The notes under the pieces: model-generated | What the model was told of the DNA's origin: nothing | The model's database searches: none | Seen by the model: the letters and a program-made list of their open reading frames with translations, nothing else | Program-made: the position numbers and the translations under genes | Shown here: piece after piece, positions 36,430 to 45,450 of the stretch | How the letters are laid out: each line of letters opens with the position of its first letter | Position numbering within the stretch: position 1 is the first letter of the stretch | DNA from: Arthrobacter psychrolactophilus | Lineage (GTDB): Bacteria; Actinomycetota; Actinomycetes; Actinomycetales; Micrococcaceae | Reading direction: 5' to 3' | NCBI RefSeq assembly: GCF_003219795.1 | Contig: NZ_QJVC01000001.1 | Span: forward strand, 1 to 64,000 | Length of the DNA: 64,000 nt

Positions 36430-37674
36430 ATGCCAAAGAACGCCTTGAGCCATGCGCTCGTGAAGATGGGCGGACGCGACCCGCACGAATTGGGTCGCGT
36501 CTCCACGCCGTTGGAGCTCTTCTTTGACCTGACCTTCGCGATCTCCTTCGGGGTGGCGGCGGCGCAGTTGGCGCACGCCCTCGCGCAGGGGCATGTGGCG
36601 GCCGGGCTCACGGCCTTTGGCTTCGCCATCTTTGCCGTGGTCTGGGCCTGGATTAACTTCAGCTGGTTTGCCAGCGCCTACGACACCGATGACTGGATCT
36701 TCCGGGTCGTCACGATGCTGCAAATGGTGGGTGTTTTGATCCTTGTCATGGGCTTGGAACCCATGTTTGCCTCTGTCGTGGAGGGCGAGCATGTGGACAA
36801 CCGCGTCATGGTCATGGGCTATGTCATCATGCGGCTGGCCCTGGTGTTCCAATGGCTCCGGGCCGCCACACAAGATCCGCAGCGGCGGGCAACGTGTCTG
36901 AGATACGCCCAATTGCTGACGCTGGCCCAGCTGGGCTGGATCGCCGTGCTGGTGGTTGAGACCAGCGTGCCGGTCATGTTCTTGATGACGGCCCCGTTGT
37001 TCATTTTGGAGATGTGCACCCCCGTGATCGCCGAGCGGAAAGTCACCACACCGTGGCATGCTCACCACATCGCCGAGCGATACAGTCTGCTGGTCATCAT
37101 TGCGCTGGGTGAATGTCTTCTGGGAACGGTTGAGGCGCTGCGGGCCTTGGTGGCAACGGAAGGCTGGACGGTGAGCACGGCGGTGGCTGGCCTGGCCGGC
37201 GTGGTGTTGGCCTTCGCGCTCTGGTGGCTGTATTTTGCTCTCCCCTCGGGGCGGGCGCTGCACGGTCAACGCCACCGCTCCTTCATTTTTGGCTACTCGC
37301 ACATGCTCATTTTTGCCGCAATTGCAGCCACCGGCGCCGGATTGCACGTGGTGGCCTACTACCTCGAGGGCGAGGCGGTCATCTCCGCGGCTGCCGTCGT
37401 GGTGTCGGTGGCGATCCCGGTGGCGGTCTTCTCCCTGACCTTGACGTTCCTGCATTCGGTCATGGTGGAAGCGGACCGGCTGTATTACAAGATGGGTGCA
37501 CTTTTGCTCGTCCTGCTCGCCGGTGCGATTGCCCTGGCAGCAGCTGGCGCACCCATTGCCCTGTGTCTGGTGATAATCGCGATAGCGCCCCTTGCGACGG
37601 TCATCGCCGATGAAAACGTTGGGCACCAGCATCGAAAAGCAGCCATGCAACGTCGGGAGGCCACGCAGGATTGA
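36430..37674 (+). CDS. Low temperature requirement protein A (LtrA) family
   Basis: The 414-residue membrane protein has about twelve helices and the LtrA opening signature TPLELFFDLTFAISF near residue 28. A second conserved segment, HIAERYSLLVIIALGE, is in the middle. The family was named from a Listeria cold-growth locus; the molecular function is unknown. It ends 4 bp before the convergent DUF1345 gene. Confidence 0.88.
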   Translation: MPKNALSHALVKMGGRDPHELGRVSTPLELFFDLTFAISFGVAAAQLAHALAQGHVAAGLTAFGFAIFAVVWAWINFSWFASAYDTDDWIFRVVTMLQMVGVLILVMGLEPMFASVVEGEHVDNRVMVMGYVIMRLALVFQWLRAATQDPQRRATCLRYAQLLTLAQLGWIAVLVVETSVPVMFLMTAPLFILEMCTPVIAERKVTTPWHAHHIAERYSLLVIIALGECLLGTVEALRALVATEGWTVSTAVAGLAGVVLAFALWWLYFALPSGRALHGQRHRSFIFGYSHMLIFAAIAATGAGLHVVAYYLEGEAVISAAAVVVSVAIPVAVFSLTLTFLHSVMVEADRLYYKMGALLLVLLAGAIALAAAGAPIALCLVIIAIAPLATVIADENVGHQHRKAAMQRREATQD

Positions 37675-37678
37675 GCGC

Positions 37679-38329
37679 TTAGGCGGCCAGACTCACCACG
37701 AGGTTGATCGTGGTGGCCAAGATTCCCGTGCCAAAAACAAAGGCGAGTAGGCTGTGCCGGAATACGGCCGAGCGCATGGCCCGTGTGGTGATATTGGTGT
37801 CTGAGACTTGATAGGTCATGCCAACGCTAAAGGCCATGTAGGCAATATCGGTGTACTGCGGCGGCTCGTCTTGGTTGAAGCCGATGCCGCCGGGTTCGTC
37901 CGAGTAGTAAATCTCCGTGTAGCGCAGTGTGAACAGCGTGTGCACCATGAGCCAGGACATGGCCGTGCACGTCATGGCCAAGAGCGCCAACAAAAGCCGC
38001 CCCGTTCCCGTCACGTCCTTGCTGCCCACCATGACAAGGACGACGGCGGCCAGCGAACCTAACGCTGCCAACAGGATCAAGAGATCCGACAGCCGTTGGC
38101 CCGGGTCTTCTTCCAGCGCATGGGCGGCGGTTTGGCGTGCATCCATCGGGGCGATCTTCAGCCACACCCAGGCGTTGTAGACCAAGGCCGCCACCGTCCA
38201 CGCAATGGCGGGGGCGTAAATCCAGTCACCCACCAAGCCGGTGAGAAACGCAGCGACGACACCACAGAGCACCATGGCGATCATACGCAGCCGGCGGTGT
38301 CGGGCCCGGGCTGAAGCAGCAGGGTTCAT
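37679..38329 (-). CDS. DUF1345 membrane protein
   Basis: The 216-residue protein has about five or six helices. It contains the DUF1345 hallmarks: HTLFTLRYTEIYY, then DIAYMAFSVGMTYQVSDTN, followed by RHSLLAFVFGT. The function is unknown. It is 7 bp downstream of the nuclease/helicase gene on the same strand, so probably co-transcribed with it. Confidence 0.88.
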   Translation of the reverse strand: MNPAASARARHRRLRMIAMVLCGVVAAFLTGLVGDWIYAPAIAWTVAALVYNAWVWLKIAPMDARQTAAHALEEDPGQRLSDLLILLAALGSLAAVVLVMVGSKDVTGTGRLLLALLAMTCTAMSWLMVHTLFTLRYTEIYYSDEPGGIGFNQDEPPQYTDIAYMAFSVGMTYQVSDTNITTRAMRSAVFRHSLLAFVFGTGILATTINLVVSLAA

Positions 38330-38336
38330 GGGGTGA

Positions 38337-41300
38337 TCATGCCATGGACGCGGGCGCTTGTCCCGCAGCGCATAGCCCGATGAAGGCGCCCAGCTCCGCC
38401 ATGCCGGCCGGTGTGGACGGCATGAAGCTGGTGAGCCTGGGGGAACGGATGATGATGGCCCGCCATTGTCCGCGGGATACGGCCACGTTGATGCGATTCC
38501 GATGCAACAGGAATTCCATGCCGCGCGGTGCCCCGGTGGGGTCGGCGCACGCCATCGTCACGAGCACGACGGGAGCCTCCTGCCCCTGGAACTTATCCAC
38601 GGTGCCGACCTTGACGTCCGGAAGTCCGGCGTCGTCCAAGACGCCGCGGACCAGATGCACCTGAGCGTTGTACGCGGCCACGACGAGGATGTCTTCCTGC
38701 CCCAAGGGACGCGGCGTCTTGTCCTCACCGGGGGTCCAGATCAGACCCAGATGGGCCTTGGCTTGCGCCACGACCTGGGCGGCTTCCTCGGGCGAGGATT
38801 GCACGTTACTCTTCTCGCTCGTGGCGTCCGGGGTTACGAAAACAGTCTCGATCCCGGGGCTCCGCCCGGCCAGATGGCGCTTCGATGCGGCCGGCGCGGA
38901 CTCGAGTTTACCCTCGTAACTCAGCGCCGAAACAGCAGCGCAGAGCTCGGGGTGCATGCGCCAGGAATCGGCCAAGAAGTACCCCAAGTCCGCCGAGAGT
39001 GTGGGCGTACCTGCCGACAACCAGCCCAGCGCGGACTCGTCCACGGGTGCCGGATGCGAGCCCTGGGTGACCTGCGGCAGCTGCTGCGGGTCACCCAACA
39101 ACAGCAACCGTTTCGCCGATTGCGCCACGGCCAGCGTGTTAGCGAGCGAGTACTGCCCGGCCTCGTCAATCACGAGCAGATCCAAGGAACCTTCGGGAAC
39201 ATTGGAACCCGTCATGGTCCACGCAGTTCCGCCGATCAACGCACCCTCGGGGCCGTCCAACAGTTTGCCAAATTGCTTGTCGTCGGTGATTTTCCACGGC
39301 ACGTCGTGGGGCGCCGCGAGTTTCTTGCCCACCCTTTCGGCGTTGACGCCGGCCTTTTCAACGGCGGCGCTGAGCATATTCTCCACAACGGCGTGCGACT
39401 GCCCCACCACGCCAACTTTCCAACCCTTGGCGATCAAATTGGCGATGACATGGGAGCCCACATGGGTTTTTCCTGTGCCGGGAGGGCCCTGAACGGCCAG
39501 GTACGAGTGGTCGAGTTGCAGCACAGCCTCGGTGATGGCGCCAATGTAATTGTGCTCCTGCAGGCTGTGACCATCACCTAGCACGACGGCGGAGGGCAGG
39601 ATAGCGCCGTCGACCAGACGCGGCTTGGCCTTACGTAGGATCTCGATGCCCGGGTGCGCTGGCAAGTGCGGAAGATTGCTGCCCACCCGGTTGGCTAGGG
39701 TGGCCAGCGCCGTGCGGATACTCACGGTGGGAACTGGCTTATTGGGGGTCAGGGCCATGGGGTGTTGGTCATACGCCGGCACTTTGGTCGTGGATTTTTC
39801 CGTCACGACGAGCGTCGTAACACCCGGCGTTGCGGGGTCGGACTGGTCTTCCACGATCGCGATGTTGAAGAGACCGCCACGCTGGGTGGGGTCCTGGCCC
39901 TCATCGGCCATCCCGTCCGGCAAGGGTGCGTCGAACATGCCAAACCACGAGCTTCCGGCACGGAAGTCCGAGCCTTCCGTGGCAATTCCCGTGAGCCTGA
40001 GCGTGCGCGACTCCGTCCGGGCGCGCGGGCTGGCCTTGTCCCAGCCGGAGAGTTCTTCGACGAGCTGAACCTGGAAGATATTGCGTTCCTCAGACCAGTC
40101 GTCAATAGCCGCGCCGAGGCGGTCAAAGTGCCCCCACCAAAACTGCTTGTCCTCACGGCGATGGTAGCTGGCGGCCGCGGCCACCATCTCGATGGCCCGC
40201 TCGTCATCGCTGAAGACGTGCCCCTTGCTTTCCGCCAGGTTGTTGATGAAGGCCTGGAGCTTGAGCTCATCGTCCGTGGGCTCGTAGCCACTTTCCTTAG
40301 CCTCAGGCACATCAAGTTTCCCGCTGCCCTGGGTCCACTGCGGGACCACGGTGGCCGCAGCAATATCAAAGAGCCAGTCCCGCAGCCGCAGGGTGGAAAG
40401 GCAGTCGTACTCGTTGTAATCGGAGATGGACGCCAAAATTTCTTCCGCTTTGGCGGCCTTGAGAGAGTCCCCGGCCAGTCCGGCGTCGCGGGCTTCACAG
40501 TAATCCGCATAGGCGACGACGGAGGCGCCGGCATCCTTCACATCGCCGGACCGGGTGCTGGCCCCCATGTAAAAGGGTTCGAGCTTCTTGATGGAGTAGG
40601 AGCTCTCGCTGATTCGAACGGACTGGCGGACGGTGTCGAGCAGATCAACGAGCAGACCGGAACGCAGCCACTCATCCACGATGTCCTCGCCTGCGGCGTG
40701 CAAGACAGAGAGATTTCGCAGCGCAGATTTTTCGTAAGGCGCGTAATGGTAAACATGCATGTCCGGCCACATGGCGCGGCGCTTTTCCACATAATCGAGG
40801 AAGGCGAGGAAGGCTTCGCGCTCCTCCATGCGCGAATGCGCCCAGAACGGTGTGAAAACCTCGGGGGTGCCCGGGACGGCGTTAGGAACGGGTGCCTCGA
40901 TGGAACCAAAGAGGTACTCGATGCCCCACTTTTCCGTCGTGGGATCTTGCCAGAGTGGATCGCCCTCGAAGTCGAAGAAGATGTCACCGTCGTTCGGGGC
41001 GGGCAATTTGCTCACGGTTGGCAAGACCTTGTAACTGAGCTGATGCGCCTCGGCGCCTATTCCAGTGACGACCGTGACGACGTCGCTTTCCAGCCCCAGC
41101 TGCATCCGTGCCTGATCGCGCAGCCGGGCGAGCGGACCCGTGGCCTCGTCGCTGGGCAGGGCGGCTAGCTCGTCGATCGTCTTCAGGCCCTGTGCCATGA
41201 GCTTGCGTCGTTGCGCGGCGCTCATGCCGTTGACGAGCAACAGATCCCGGTGCTGTTGCACCTGCTGCGCGCAGTAGTCACAGCGCCCGCAGTAGCTGAC

Positions 41301-42002
41301 GCCCTCCTGCAACCACGCGACCGGAAGCGGCTGCGCGCGGTGCGCCCCCGTTAGAGCCAGGAACTGCTCGCGACGTTCCCGGAAGACCGGCAACAGATCC
41401 GGCATGGGGTGGGCGCTTTCGCTGCGATCACCCAATTTCAGGGTCGCCACGGGCGCCACGGGAATCTGGTATTTCTGCAGCTGGTCACCGTACGCGGCGA
41501 GCTGCAACAGGGCGCTGACCTTGGCGTGCCGCGCCAGCTTGGTGTCCCAGACGGCGTAGGAACCGTCGGACTGTTTCATGAGGAAATCGGCAAAACCCAC
41601 GAGTGTTCCGTCAAAGAACGTGGCCTGAAAAACAACGTCGGCCCCGGCCCGTAACGCCTCAAGGGTTTCCTCGCGCTTGGCCTCGAGCGCCGCCCAGGTG
41701 GGGGCAGTCGGCTTGCCGTCTGGGCCCACCGTGCGGTCTACGGACTTCACGCCCTTGCCTGTCACGGGATCCCACGGACCGTACTGGGTGATGAACTCGG
41801 AGAGGATCTTGTGCTCATAGGCGTCGCCGAGCGTGGCAGCCCGCTCCAGCATGGCATCCCTAGCAAAGGCCGGCTTGGCGGTTCGCCCTAATTTCTCATC
41901 CAGCAAGCGCAGGGTCCGATATTGGCACTCGCTAGCCGTGACGAGGTCCGAGGCCGAAAAAATCAGTGCGGCGTCGCCTGCGGGGGAGTCGAGCAAAAAC
42001 AT
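38337..42002 (-). CDS. TM0106-family RecB-like nuclease fused to SF1 helicase
   Basis: The 1221-residue protein starts at an ATG with GGAAGG seven bases upstream; the open frame runs 23 codons further but without a good site. The N-terminal RecB-like nuclease region (about 1-270) has one early cysteine (SECQYR) and a CGRCDYC cluster near 270, the arrangement of the Fe-S clamp in AddB-type nucleases. A second RNase-H-like domain (DIFFDFEGDPLW near 345) follows. The C-terminal half is a superfamily 1 helicase: GPPGTGKTH, VIDEAGQ, GDPQQLPQV, VDKFQGQE and NVAVSRGQ. It likely processes DNA or RNA in repair or defence; the biological role is not established. Confidence 0.88.
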   Translation of the reverse strand: MFLLDSPAGDAALIFSASDLVTASECQYRTLRLLDEKLGRTAKPAFARDAMLERAATLGDAYEHKILSEFITQYGPWDPVTGKGVKSVDRTVGPDGKPTAPTWAALEAKREETLEALRAGADVVFQATFFDGTLVGFADFLMKQSDGSYAVWDTKLARHAKVSALLQLAAYGDQLQKYQIPVAPVATLKLGDRSESAHPMPDLLPVFRERREQFLALTGAHRAQPLPVAWLQEGVSYCGRCDYCAQQVQQHRDLLLVNGMSAAQRRKLMAQGLKTIDELAALPSDEATGPLARLRDQARMQLGLESDVVTVVTGIGAEAHQLSYKVLPTVSKLPAPNDGDIFFDFEGDPLWQDPTTEKWGIEYLFGSIEAPVPNAVPGTPEVFTPFWAHSRMEEREAFLAFLDYVEKRRAMWPDMHVYHYAPYEKSALRNLSVLHAAGEDIVDEWLRSGLLVDLLDTVRQSVRISESSYSIKKLEPFYMGASTRSGDVKDAGASVVAYADYCEARDAGLAGDSLKAAKAEEILASISDYNEYDCLSTLRLRDWLFDIAAATVVPQWTQGSGKLDVPEAKESGYEPTDDELKLQAFINNLAESKGHVFSDDERAIEMVAAAASYHRREDKQFWWGHFDRLGAAIDDWSEERNIFQVQLVEELSGWDKASPRARTESRTLRLTGIATEGSDFRAGSSWFGMFDAPLPDGMADEGQDPTQRGGLFNIAIVEDQSDPATPGVTTLVVTEKSTTKVPAYDQHPMALTPNKPVPTVSIRTALATLANRVGSNLPHLPAHPGIEILRKAKPRLVDGAILPSAVVLGDGHSLQEHNYIGAITEAVLQLDHSYLAVQGPPGTGKTHVGSHVIANLIAKGWKVGVVGQSHAVVENMLSAAVEKAGVNAERVGKKLAAPHDVPWKITDDKQFGKLLDGPEGALIGGTAWTMTGSNVPEGSLDLLVIDEAGQYSLANTLAVAQSAKRLLLLGDPQQLPQVTQGSHPAPVDESALGWLSAGTPTLSADLGYFLADSWRMHPELCAAVSALSYEGKLESAPAASKRHLAGRSPGIETVFVTPDATSEKSNVQSSPEEAAQVVAQAKAHLGLIWTPGEDKTPRPLGQEDILVVAAYNAQVHLVRGVLDDAGLPDVKVGTVDKFQGQEAPVVLVTMACADPTGAPRGMEFLLHRNRINVAVSRGQWRAIIIRSPRLTSFMPSTPAGMAELGAFIGLCAAGQAPASMA

Positions 42003-42145
42003 GTCGGTGCCTTCCGTGCTGAGTGGGTGCAGCACCTTGAATCTAGCAAGCCGCACGGACATTCTCGGCACCGCTGGAGGGAACTGGTGGAACTCTGTCA
42101 GCTTGATGGGGCAAGATAAGAGCTCTCACCCACTTTGGAGGCTTC

Positions 42146-43618
42146 ATGATCACGCTGCGCCGCGAAACTCTTCTTCCCTTCCCCCGTGCCCAGGTCTTCG
42201 AATGGTTCTCCCGACCCGGCGCCCTGGTGCGGCTCACGCCGTCGTTCTTTGGGACGATTCTGGCCGAGCCGAGCGACGGGATTAATCCAGGCTCGACGGC
42301 GGCCATGGGGGTTGGCGCGCCCGGTGGGGCTGGGATGTGGCTGGGGTCGGCGGCGGGCACTGTCCGTGGGCTGTTGCCGGCCTCGATTGCGGGCAAAAAG
42401 TGGACCCGCCCGGAGCTGCGCTGGGACGCCCTACACACCGAGCTCGTGCCGGGCGTGAGTTTCACGGATGTCATGGACAAGGGCCCGCTCGCCTCGTGGT
42501 CGCACAAGCACAGCTTCAGCGATGGCGCCGAGCCGGGCACAACCCTCATGGTGGATCACGTGCAGTACGAGCTTCCCGCGCTGGCTCGTGGGGAGTGGGC
42601 GCGCACCAAGATGGCGGCCGAGCTCGAGCGGATGTTTGCGTTCCGGGAGCGGCAGCTGCTCGGGGACCTAAGCTTTCATGCCGCTCATCCCGGGAAGCCA
42701 CTGAACATCGCCATTTCCGGGGCTTCGGGGCTTGTGGGTCGGCAATTGAGCGCGCTGCTGGGCGGTGGTGGGCACAAGGTTTTCAAGCTCGTGCGACGTG
42801 CCCCGAGCGCTGCCGACGAGATTTTTTGGGATCCGGAGGCCGGCGCGATTGATGCGACGGCCCTAGCACAGTGCCAAATGGTCATTCATCTGGCCGGTCA
42901 CCCCATCGGCGGCCGATTCACCGAGGCCACCAAGAACGCCATTCGCGAGAGTCGGGTCCGCGGGACGCGACTTTTGGCCCAGACCCTTGCGGAGTTAACG
43001 TCCGACGGCGTGGACCGCACCTTAGTCTCGGGTTCCGCCGTGGGTTACTACGGGGCCACGCCACATCCTGAAACGAGCGAACCCTTAGCGCTTGTCGAGT
43101 CCGATCCCGCGGGGCACGATTTCCTGGCCAGCGTCTGCCAGGAATGGGAGGCGGCCTGCGCGCCAGCCGCCAAGGCCGGCGTTCGTGTGGTGAATATCCG
43201 CACAGGTATTGTGCTCTCGGCCGCCGGGGGAGTCTTGCAGCGACTGCTGCCCCTGTATTTGGCGGGCGTCGGCGGGCCCTTGGGCAAGGAACAGTGGCAG
43301 AGCTGGGTGGGCATTGACGATATCGCCGGGATCTTTGCGCATGCGGCCTTGTCACCGGAGGTAGCGGGTCCGCTCAACGGCGTGGCGCCGGAACCTGTCA
43401 CGGCCGAAGACTTTGCGCAGACCTTGGGCACAGTATTGAGCCGGCCCTCCGGGCTGAAGGTGCCGCCCCTGGGACCGCAATTACTCCTCGGTGAGCAGGG
43501 AGCCGCCGAGCTGGCGTTGGCCAGCCAACGCGTTTCCGCCGCCGCCGTGCTGGAGAGCGGCTATGTCTTTAGGAACGGCGATCTGCGCTCGGCGCTGGAG
43601 CACATCCTCGGGGAGTAG
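42146..43618 (+). CDS. TIGR01777-family epimerase with N-terminal SRPBCC domain
   Basis: The 490-residue protein has an N-terminal START/SRPBCC-like domain (about 1-170; begins with RRETLLPFPRAQVFEWF) fused to a short-chain dehydrogenase-type NAD-binding domain. The Rossmann motif is ISGASGLVGRQL near residue 190, and SGSAVGYYG carries the catalytic Tyr. The C-terminal region (PEPVTAEDFAQTLG, then LGPQLLLGEQG) matches the TIGR01777 nucleoside-diphosphate sugar epimerase group. The substrate is unknown. It is divergent from the nuclease/helicase gene. Confidence 0.9.
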   Translation: MITLRRETLLPFPRAQVFEWFSRPGALVRLTPSFFGTILAEPSDGINPGSTAAMGVGAPGGAGMWLGSAAGTVRGLLPASIAGKKWTRPELRWDALHTELVPGVSFTDVMDKGPLASWSHKHSFSDGAEPGTTLMVDHVQYELPALARGEWARTKMAAELERMFAFRERQLLGDLSFHAAHPGKPLNIAISGASGLVGRQLSALLGGGGHKVFKLVRRAPSAADEIFWDPEAGAIDATALAQCQMVIHLAGHPIGGRFTEATKNAIRESRVRGTRLLAQTLAELTSDGVDRTLVSGSAVGYYGATPHPETSEPLALVESDPAGHDFLASVCQEWEAACAPAAKAGVRVVNIRTGIVLSAAGGVLQRLLPLYLAGVGGPLGKEQWQSWVGIDDIAGIFAHAALSPEVAGPLNGVAPEPVTAEDFAQTLGTVLSRPSGLKVPPLGPQLLLGEQGAAELALASQRVSAAAVLESGYVFRNGDLRSALEHILGE

Positions 43619-43739
43619 CTAGAGCAGGGCCTTGGGGCCGTCTATTGCGGGAGTCTCTCACGCGGCAGGCTCTCATTTTGCGTTTCCCGGCCAAAATACG
43701 ACGGCGCGATCCGCGCCCGCCACTTCCCTTGGTTGACTT

Positions 43740-43784
43740 GGCAGATAATGCCCCTTCGCCCGTTCGAAAGGGGCATTATCTGCC
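43740..43784. terminator. Hairpin between convergent epimerase and LysR genes
   Basis: The 17-bp arms GGCAGATAATGCCCCTT (43740-43756) and complement (43768-43784) flank an 11-base loop. It lies between convergent genes and probably terminates both. Its GGGCATT core and geometry resemble the hairpin at 28864. Confidence 0.72.
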
Positions 43785-43870
43785 TACTGACCGCGGGGTC
43801 AGTCATATCCGAAACCGAAAACGCCCATTGGGGTCGCAGTGCGCCCGAAAGACAACGTGCACCACCACCC

Positions 43871-44761
43871 TCATTGACGCAGCTTCTTGGCGGCCGTGGT
43901 CGTGACGGCGTCCGTCAGCGCATCCAACGCCGTGGAATGGATCTTCCAGCGTTGCCAATATAACGGCACCTGCGTCATGTGGCCGGGCAGCAGCTCCACG
44001 AGGGTGCCGTTGTTGAGGCCCTCGCCGCAATGAGCTTCCGGCATGAGTCCCCAGCCCAGACCGTGCTTGATGGCCTCGGCGAATTGGAGCGTGTCCGGGA
44101 TGAAATGTTGGATGCCGTGGATCGTGCCGCCCGTGACGGACGCAAAAAAGTTCTCCTGCAGGGTGTCGCTGCGATCAAATTGCACGGTGGGTGCCGCGGC
44201 AAAAGTCTCGGCTGCGAATCCATGCGGAAACCACCGCTCCATAAAGCTGGCCGCAGCCACCGCGTGATACGTCATGGCACCGAGCGGGACCACGGAACAA
44301 CCCTGGACGGGCGTCGCGGTTGCTGTCACAGCGGCCATGACCTCGCCGGAGCGCAGGAGCGCCACGGAGTGTTGCTCGTCTTCGCGCAGAATCTCGCAGG
44401 CCAGGGAACCGTCGCGGGGAAGCTGGGTCAGGGCGCCCATGAACCAGGTGGCTAAGGAATCGGCATTGACCACGATGGCCAACGCTCCCTGTGTCGCGCT
44501 GGCCAAGCCCAACTCCGCGGCGGTATCGGCCTCGAGCTGCCGTAGTTGCCGGGCGAGCCGGTGGACCACGGCGCCCGCGGCCGTGGCGGTGATGGGAGTG
44601 GAACGCTGCAGCAAGACCTGTCCCGCCACCTGTTCCATGGCCTTGATGCGCTGAGAAACAGCAGATGCCGTGACGTGCAAGACGCTTGCGGCAGCATCAA
44701 ATGTTCCGTGCTCTAACACCGCCAGCAGGGTGCGTAACTGCTCCGTCTGAAAAGCCACCAT
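43871..44761 (-). CDS. lysG: LysR-family regulator, LysG/ArgP type
   Basis: The 296-residue regulator has an N-terminal winged helix (residues 1-60; FDAAASVLHVTASAVSQRIKAME) matching the ArgP/IciA/LysG subfamily, and a C-terminal effector-binding domain. ArgP/LysG proteins sense lysine, arginine or histidine and activate a divergent basic amino-acid exporter. Here the exporter gene starts 68 bp away in the opposite direction, exactly that arrangement. Confidence 0.92.
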   Translation of the reverse strand: MVAFQTEQLRTLLAVLEHGTFDAAASVLHVTASAVSQRIKAMEQVAGQVLLQRSTPITATAAGAVVHRLARQLRQLEADTAAELGLASATQGALAIVVNADSLATWFMGALTQLPRDGSLACEILREDEQHSVALLRSGEVMAAVTATATPVQGCSVVPLGAMTYHAVAAASFMERWFPHGFAAETFAAAPTVQFDRSDTLQENFFASVTGGTIHGIQHFIPDTLQFAEAIKHGLGWGLMPEAHCGEGLNNGTLVELLPGHMTQVPLYWQRWKIHSTALDALTDAVTTTAAKKLRQ

Positions 44762-44829
44762 TAGTTTTCCTTAGGTATCAACAAAATAATTAGCTGTACT
44801 GATCATAGGGGGACTAGTAGTTTCAATGG

Positions 44830-45450
44830 GTGACATCATTGGATATTTTCTCAAGCACCGCCACGGGCCTCGGGGCCGGGTTGGCGCTCATTGTTGCTAT
44901 TGGCGCGCAAAACGCCTTTGTCCTGCGGCAAGGTATTCGCGGTGAACATGTTGGTCAGGTCGTCTTGATCTGCATGCTCAGCGACATTGTCTTGATTGCC
45001 GCGGGCATCCTAGGGATCGGTGCGGTCATCACGGCCGCGCCCGTCATCGTCGTGGCGATTCGGTTAGCCGGGGCCGCCTTCCTCCTGGCCTATGGTGTTT
45101 TAGCCGCCAAGCGGGCACTCAAACCTGGCGTGCTGACGGCGGATGGGCAACAGGGATCACTGAGCCTCAAAGCAGCCCTGATCACTGCCGTGACGCTGAC
45201 GTGGCTCAATCCGCATGTGTATCTGGACACCGTGCTGCTTCTGGGAACCCTCGCGAATCAGCACGGAGATTTACGCTGGTGGTTCGGCATTGGAGCCGCG
45301 CTGGGCAGTGTCCTCTGGTTTAGCGCCTTGGGCTTCGGTGCCCGCTTCCTCCGCCCGGTCTTTGCCAGGCCTGGGGCTTGGCGCGTGCTCGATGCCTTGA
45401 TCGCCCTGGTCATGCTCTTCCTTGGCGCCAAGATGGCCTTGGGTGGTTAG
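44830..45450 (+). CDS. lysE: LysE/ArgO-type amino-acid exporter
   Basis: The 206-residue membrane protein has six helices and the family signature GAQNAFVLRQGIRGEHV near residue 25. It exports lysine, arginine or related residues, preventing toxic build-up from peptides. It starts with GTG and is divergent from the LysG-type regulator, which should activate it. Its stop codon overlaps the convergent lacI-type gene by 4 bp. Confidence 0.93.
   Translation: MTSLDIFSSTATGLGAGLALIVAIGAQNAFVLRQGIRGEHVGQVVLICMLSDIVLIAAGILGIGAVITAAPVIVVAIRLAGAAFLLAYGVLAAKRALKPGVLTADGQQGSLSLKAALITAVTLTWLNPHVYLDTVLLLGTLANQHGDLRWWFGIGAALGSVLWFSALGFGARFLRPVFARPGAWRVLDALIALVMLFLGAKMALGG

Noticed and set aside
36295-37650. 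451-codon minus-strand frame opposite the LtrA gene
   Set aside because: Histidine/glutamine-rich translation typical of an antisense shadow; LtrA on the plus strand has clear helices and motifs.
39762-41168. 468-codon plus-strand frame opposite the nuclease-helicase
   Set aside because: Antisense to the conserved nuclease region and without family features.
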